This document shows positions 14,782-16,903 of a DNA stretch of 16,903 nt, one piece after another. The stretch spans positions 1-16,903 of the forward strand of contig DATHBT010000358.1 in the NCBI GenBank assembly GCA_035295985.1, read 5' to 3'. Numbering within the stretch: the stretch's first letter is position 1; every line of letters starts with the position of its first letter. The DNA comes from JAIVGV01 sp035295985 (GTDB taxonomy: Bacteria; Acidobacteriota; Blastocatellia; Pyrinomonadales; Pyrinomonadaceae). The position numbers were made by a program, and so were the translations under genes. The notes beneath the pieces are model-generated. The model did not search any database and was not told the origin of the DNA. It saw nothing but the letters and a program-made list of their open reading frames with translations.

Positions 14782-16903
14782 ATGAGGAGTCATACCCGTT
14801 GGGCGCTGCTGTCCTGTCTGATCGCACTCCTGGGGCTGGGCGCCCTGATTTTTTCGTCCGGCGCGGCGGCGCAGGACGCCAAGCAGCCGAAGGACAGGAC
14901 GGCGCAGCCCGGAGGCGCGGCGGACAGGGAGCGGACGCAGCCCAGGCGCAAGCCCGCCCCCAAGGCCAAACCGACGCCGGACATCACGGACGATCCGGAG
15001 GAGGCTAACGAGAACGATCCCGACCGCCCGGCCTTCGCCCGCGGCCTCGTCAACGGCGCGGAGTACCTGCGCCGCCGGCAGGAGTGGGTTGACATGAAGA
15101 TGGGCATGGAGCCGGGCAGGCCCTTCGACCCGACGGCCCGCGGGCGCGCGCTCGATCAGATGCGCGCGCAGGAGTCGCAGCTCAAGGAGAAGGTTACGAA
15201 GGGGCTGCTCTCGCCCAGCGTACTGAGCAGCGCGTGGACGAGCATCGGCCCGTTCCCGCTGCCCAACGGGCAGACCAACATCTTCGAGACCCCGGTCAGC
15301 GGGCGCGTCCCGACCATCGCCGTCCACCCGACCAACCCCGACATCGTTTACGTCGGCGCGGCGCAGGGCGGCCTCTACCGCTCGACGAACGGCGGGCAGA
15401 CTTGGACGCAGCTCTTCGACGCGGCCGACACGCAGGTCATCGGCGCCATCGCCCTCGCGCCCTCCGACCCCGAAATCCTCTACGTCGGCACGGGCGAGGC
15501 GGGCCTGTCGGCCGACTCCTTCATCGGCATCGGCGTCTATCGCGTCGACAACGCCTCGACGACGGCCGATCTGACCGGGCCGATCAACCCGCAGATCACG
15601 GCCACCAGCACCGCCCCCGGGAATCCGACGTTCACCTACCGCGTCTTCCACCGGCTCGCCATCAGCGAAGTCCTCGTCGCGCCCAACGATCCCTCGGTCG
15701 TCTTCGTCTCGACGGTTTTCGGCGCCGCCATCGGCAACCCCGGCCAGTCGCCGGGCAACGCCGTCGGCCCGAACCTCGGCCTGCCCGGCCTCATCCGCCT
15801 CAACAACGCTACGGGCCCGGCCGCCGGCGTGACCGCCACCAAGCTAACGGTGACGGCCGCCAGCAGCCTCGACACGCCGGGGACCGGCAGCCTGAGCGTC
15901 ATGGACATCGCCTTCGACCCGGCCGACACCACCGGCAACACGATGGTCGCCTTCGTCCGCGGCGTCGGCGGCGCGACCCCGAACGCCGGCGGCGCTTACC
16001 GCTCGACCAACGCGCTCACCACGGGCACGTTCACGCAGACGCTCGTCCCCGTGTCGAGCAACGTGCGCGGCGAGTTCGGCGTCGCCCGCGTCGGCGGCGT
16101 GACGACGATGTATCTGGCCTCGGGCGAGACGGGCGCGACCCCCGGCTGCACCGCCACCACGCAAGGCTCCGTCCGCAAGTCGGTTGACGGCGGGCAGACG
16201 TGGAGCGCGCGCCTCGCGGGCGGCAGCGGCTTCTGCGGCACGCAGTGTATCTACGACATCGCCGTGGACGTGAAGCCCGACAACCCGGATGTCGTCCTGC
16301 TCGGCGGCAACGTCCCCGGCGGGTGCACGCGCAACATGGCCCGCTCGACCAACGGCGGCGCGACGTTCCCCGAATCGAGCGCCGGCCTGCACGCCGACAG
16401 CCACGCCCTCGCCTTCGCGCCCTCGAACCCGAACATCGTTTACACGGGCAACGACGGCGGCGTCTGGCGCTCGAACGACGCCGGCCAGACGTGGCAGAGC
16501 CTGAACAACCGCACCTTCGTCGCCACGCAGTTCCAGTCAATCGCGAGCCACGCTGTCGAGCGCCACTTCCTCCTCGGCGGCACGCAGGACAACGGCACGG
16601 AAATCCTTGAGCCGAACCAGAACTCGCAGCGCCCCTTCGACGGCTGGCGCAACGCAGACTTCGGCGACGGCGGCTACGCCCGCATCGACCAGACCTACAC
16701 TGACACCGAGAACGTGGTCATGTACCACACCTACTTCAACCTGACGAACGCGCAGGGCATCGCCCGCGTCACCGCGCGCTCGCAGGCCCGCAAGGGCAAC
16801 TGGACGTTCTTCGGCTGCGGCTTCGTCGGCTCCATCCCCAACGGCTTCGACTGCGCGACGACGACGTCCATCCTCTTCTACGCGCCGATGGAGCTGGGGC
16901 CGG
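14782..16903 (+). CDS. Secreted Asp-box (BNR-type) beta-propeller protein, 3' end cut by window
   Basis: At least 707 residues and still open at the window end. The signal peptide (residues 1-30) ends SSGAAA-Q. A Lys/Pro-rich, probably disordered linker runs to about 85. The rest is beta-propeller-like with Asp-box turns: STNGGQTW (201-208), SVDGGQTW (467-474), STNGGATF (522-529) and SNDAGQTW (564-571). Blades often begin with phrases like HPTNPDIVYVGA, APSDPEILYVGTG and APSNPNIVYTGNDGG, typical of the sortilin/VPS10-like and photosystem-stability-factor-like propellers. No sialidase arginine triad can be assigned, so an enzyme role is not supported; binding or a structural role outside the cell is more likely. 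A few cysteines (for instance in GFCGTQC) may form disulfides. The start ATG 14782 has AAGGAG seven bases upstream. Confidence 0.9.
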   Translation, partial: MRSHTRWALLSCLIALLGLGALIFSSGAAAQDAKQPKDRTAQPGGAADRERTQPRRKPAPKAKPTPDITDDPEEANENDPDRPAFARGLVNGAEYLRRRQEWVDMKMGMEPGRPFDPTARGRALDQMRAQESQLKEKVTKGLLSPSVLSSAWTSIGPFPLPNGQTNIFETPVSGRVPTIAVHPTNPDIVYVGAAQGGLYRSTNGGQTWTQLFDAADTQVIGAIALAPSDPEILYVGTGEAGLSADSFIGIGVYRVDNASTTADLTGPINPQITATSTAPGNPTFTYRVFHRLAISEVLVAPNDPSVVFVSTVFGAAIGNPGQSPGNAVGPNLGLPGLIRLNNATGPAAGVTATKLTVTAASSLDTPGTGSLSVMDIAFDPADTTGNTMVAFVRGVGGATPNAGGAYRSTNALTTGTFTQTLVPVSSNVRGEFGVARVGGVTTMYLASGETGATPGCTATTQGSVRKSVDGGQTWSARLAGGSGFCGTQCIYDIAVDVKPDNPDVVLLGGNVPGGCTRNMARSTNGGATFPESSAGLHADSHALAFAPSNPNIVYTGNDGGVWRSNDAGQTWQSLNNRTFVATQFQSIASHAVERHFLLGGTQDNGTEILEPNQNSQRPFDGWRNADFGDGGYARIDQTYTDTENVVMYHTYFNLTNAQGIARVTARSQARKGNWTFFGCGFVGSIPNGFDCATTTSILFYAPMELGP

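Overview
The window is about 17 kb of high-GC bacterial chromosome with 15 supported protein genes, two of them cut by the window ends. No rRNA, tRNA, insertion sequence, phage gene or CRISPR array was found. Gene content (selA, an MXAN_5187-type domain protein, an ECF sigma factor with an anti-sigma partner, nrdR, hsp20, lon, mltD, a secreted Asp-box propeller) and strong G/C preference at third codon positions suggest an Acidobacteriota (Blastocatellia-like) or a myxobacterium-like relative. That placement is an inference from content, not a measured identity.

Layout. (1) 1-524, minus: 5' part of selA. (2) 708-1440, plus: a 17-codon upstream ORF and a conserved protein of unknown role. (3) 1608-1814, minus: cold-shock protein with its own promoter and a leader of about 260 nt. 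(4) 2128-3018, minus: membrane-anchored M23 peptidase, preceded by a 490-nt non-coding stretch with several small hairpins. (5) 3510-6178, minus: a probable regulatory operon in the order ECF sigma factor, anti-sigma protein with a duplicated zinc module, B-box/multi-TM protein, small TM protein. (6) 6666-9053, plus: LPG-synthase/flippase-like membrane protein, nrdR, Hsp20. (7) 9054-11519, plus: lon. (8) 11903-13642, plus: mltD with three LysM modules, ended by a strong terminator. (9) 13798-14178, minus: small secreted Arg/Pro-rich protein. (10) 14782 to the end, plus: secreted beta-propeller protein, cut off.

How the genes relate. Much of the window concerns the envelope and stress: M23 and MltD act on peptidoglycan, the sigma/anti-sigma pair probably links a membrane signal to transcription, and Hsp20 and Lon are the holding and degrading arms of protein quality control. 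NrdR represses ribonucleotide reductase genes; a good NrdR-box-like palindrome lies over the promoter of the gene upstream of nrdR, which would fit autoregulation.

The most unusual signal is a family of intergenic elements at about 530-678, 1445-1529, 8394-8470 and 8919-9034. Each consists of heptanucleotide repeats in inverted orientation. The units differ between elements (TTAGCNN, GTRAGCR, TRGGGGN) but the 7-base period and the hairpin plan are kept. Because 7 is 1 modulo 3 and most units carry TAG, TAA or TGA, they act as multi-frame stop cassettes. They abut genes closely enough to supply the Hsp20 stop codon and to occupy the expected Shine-Dalgarno positions of selA and hsp20.
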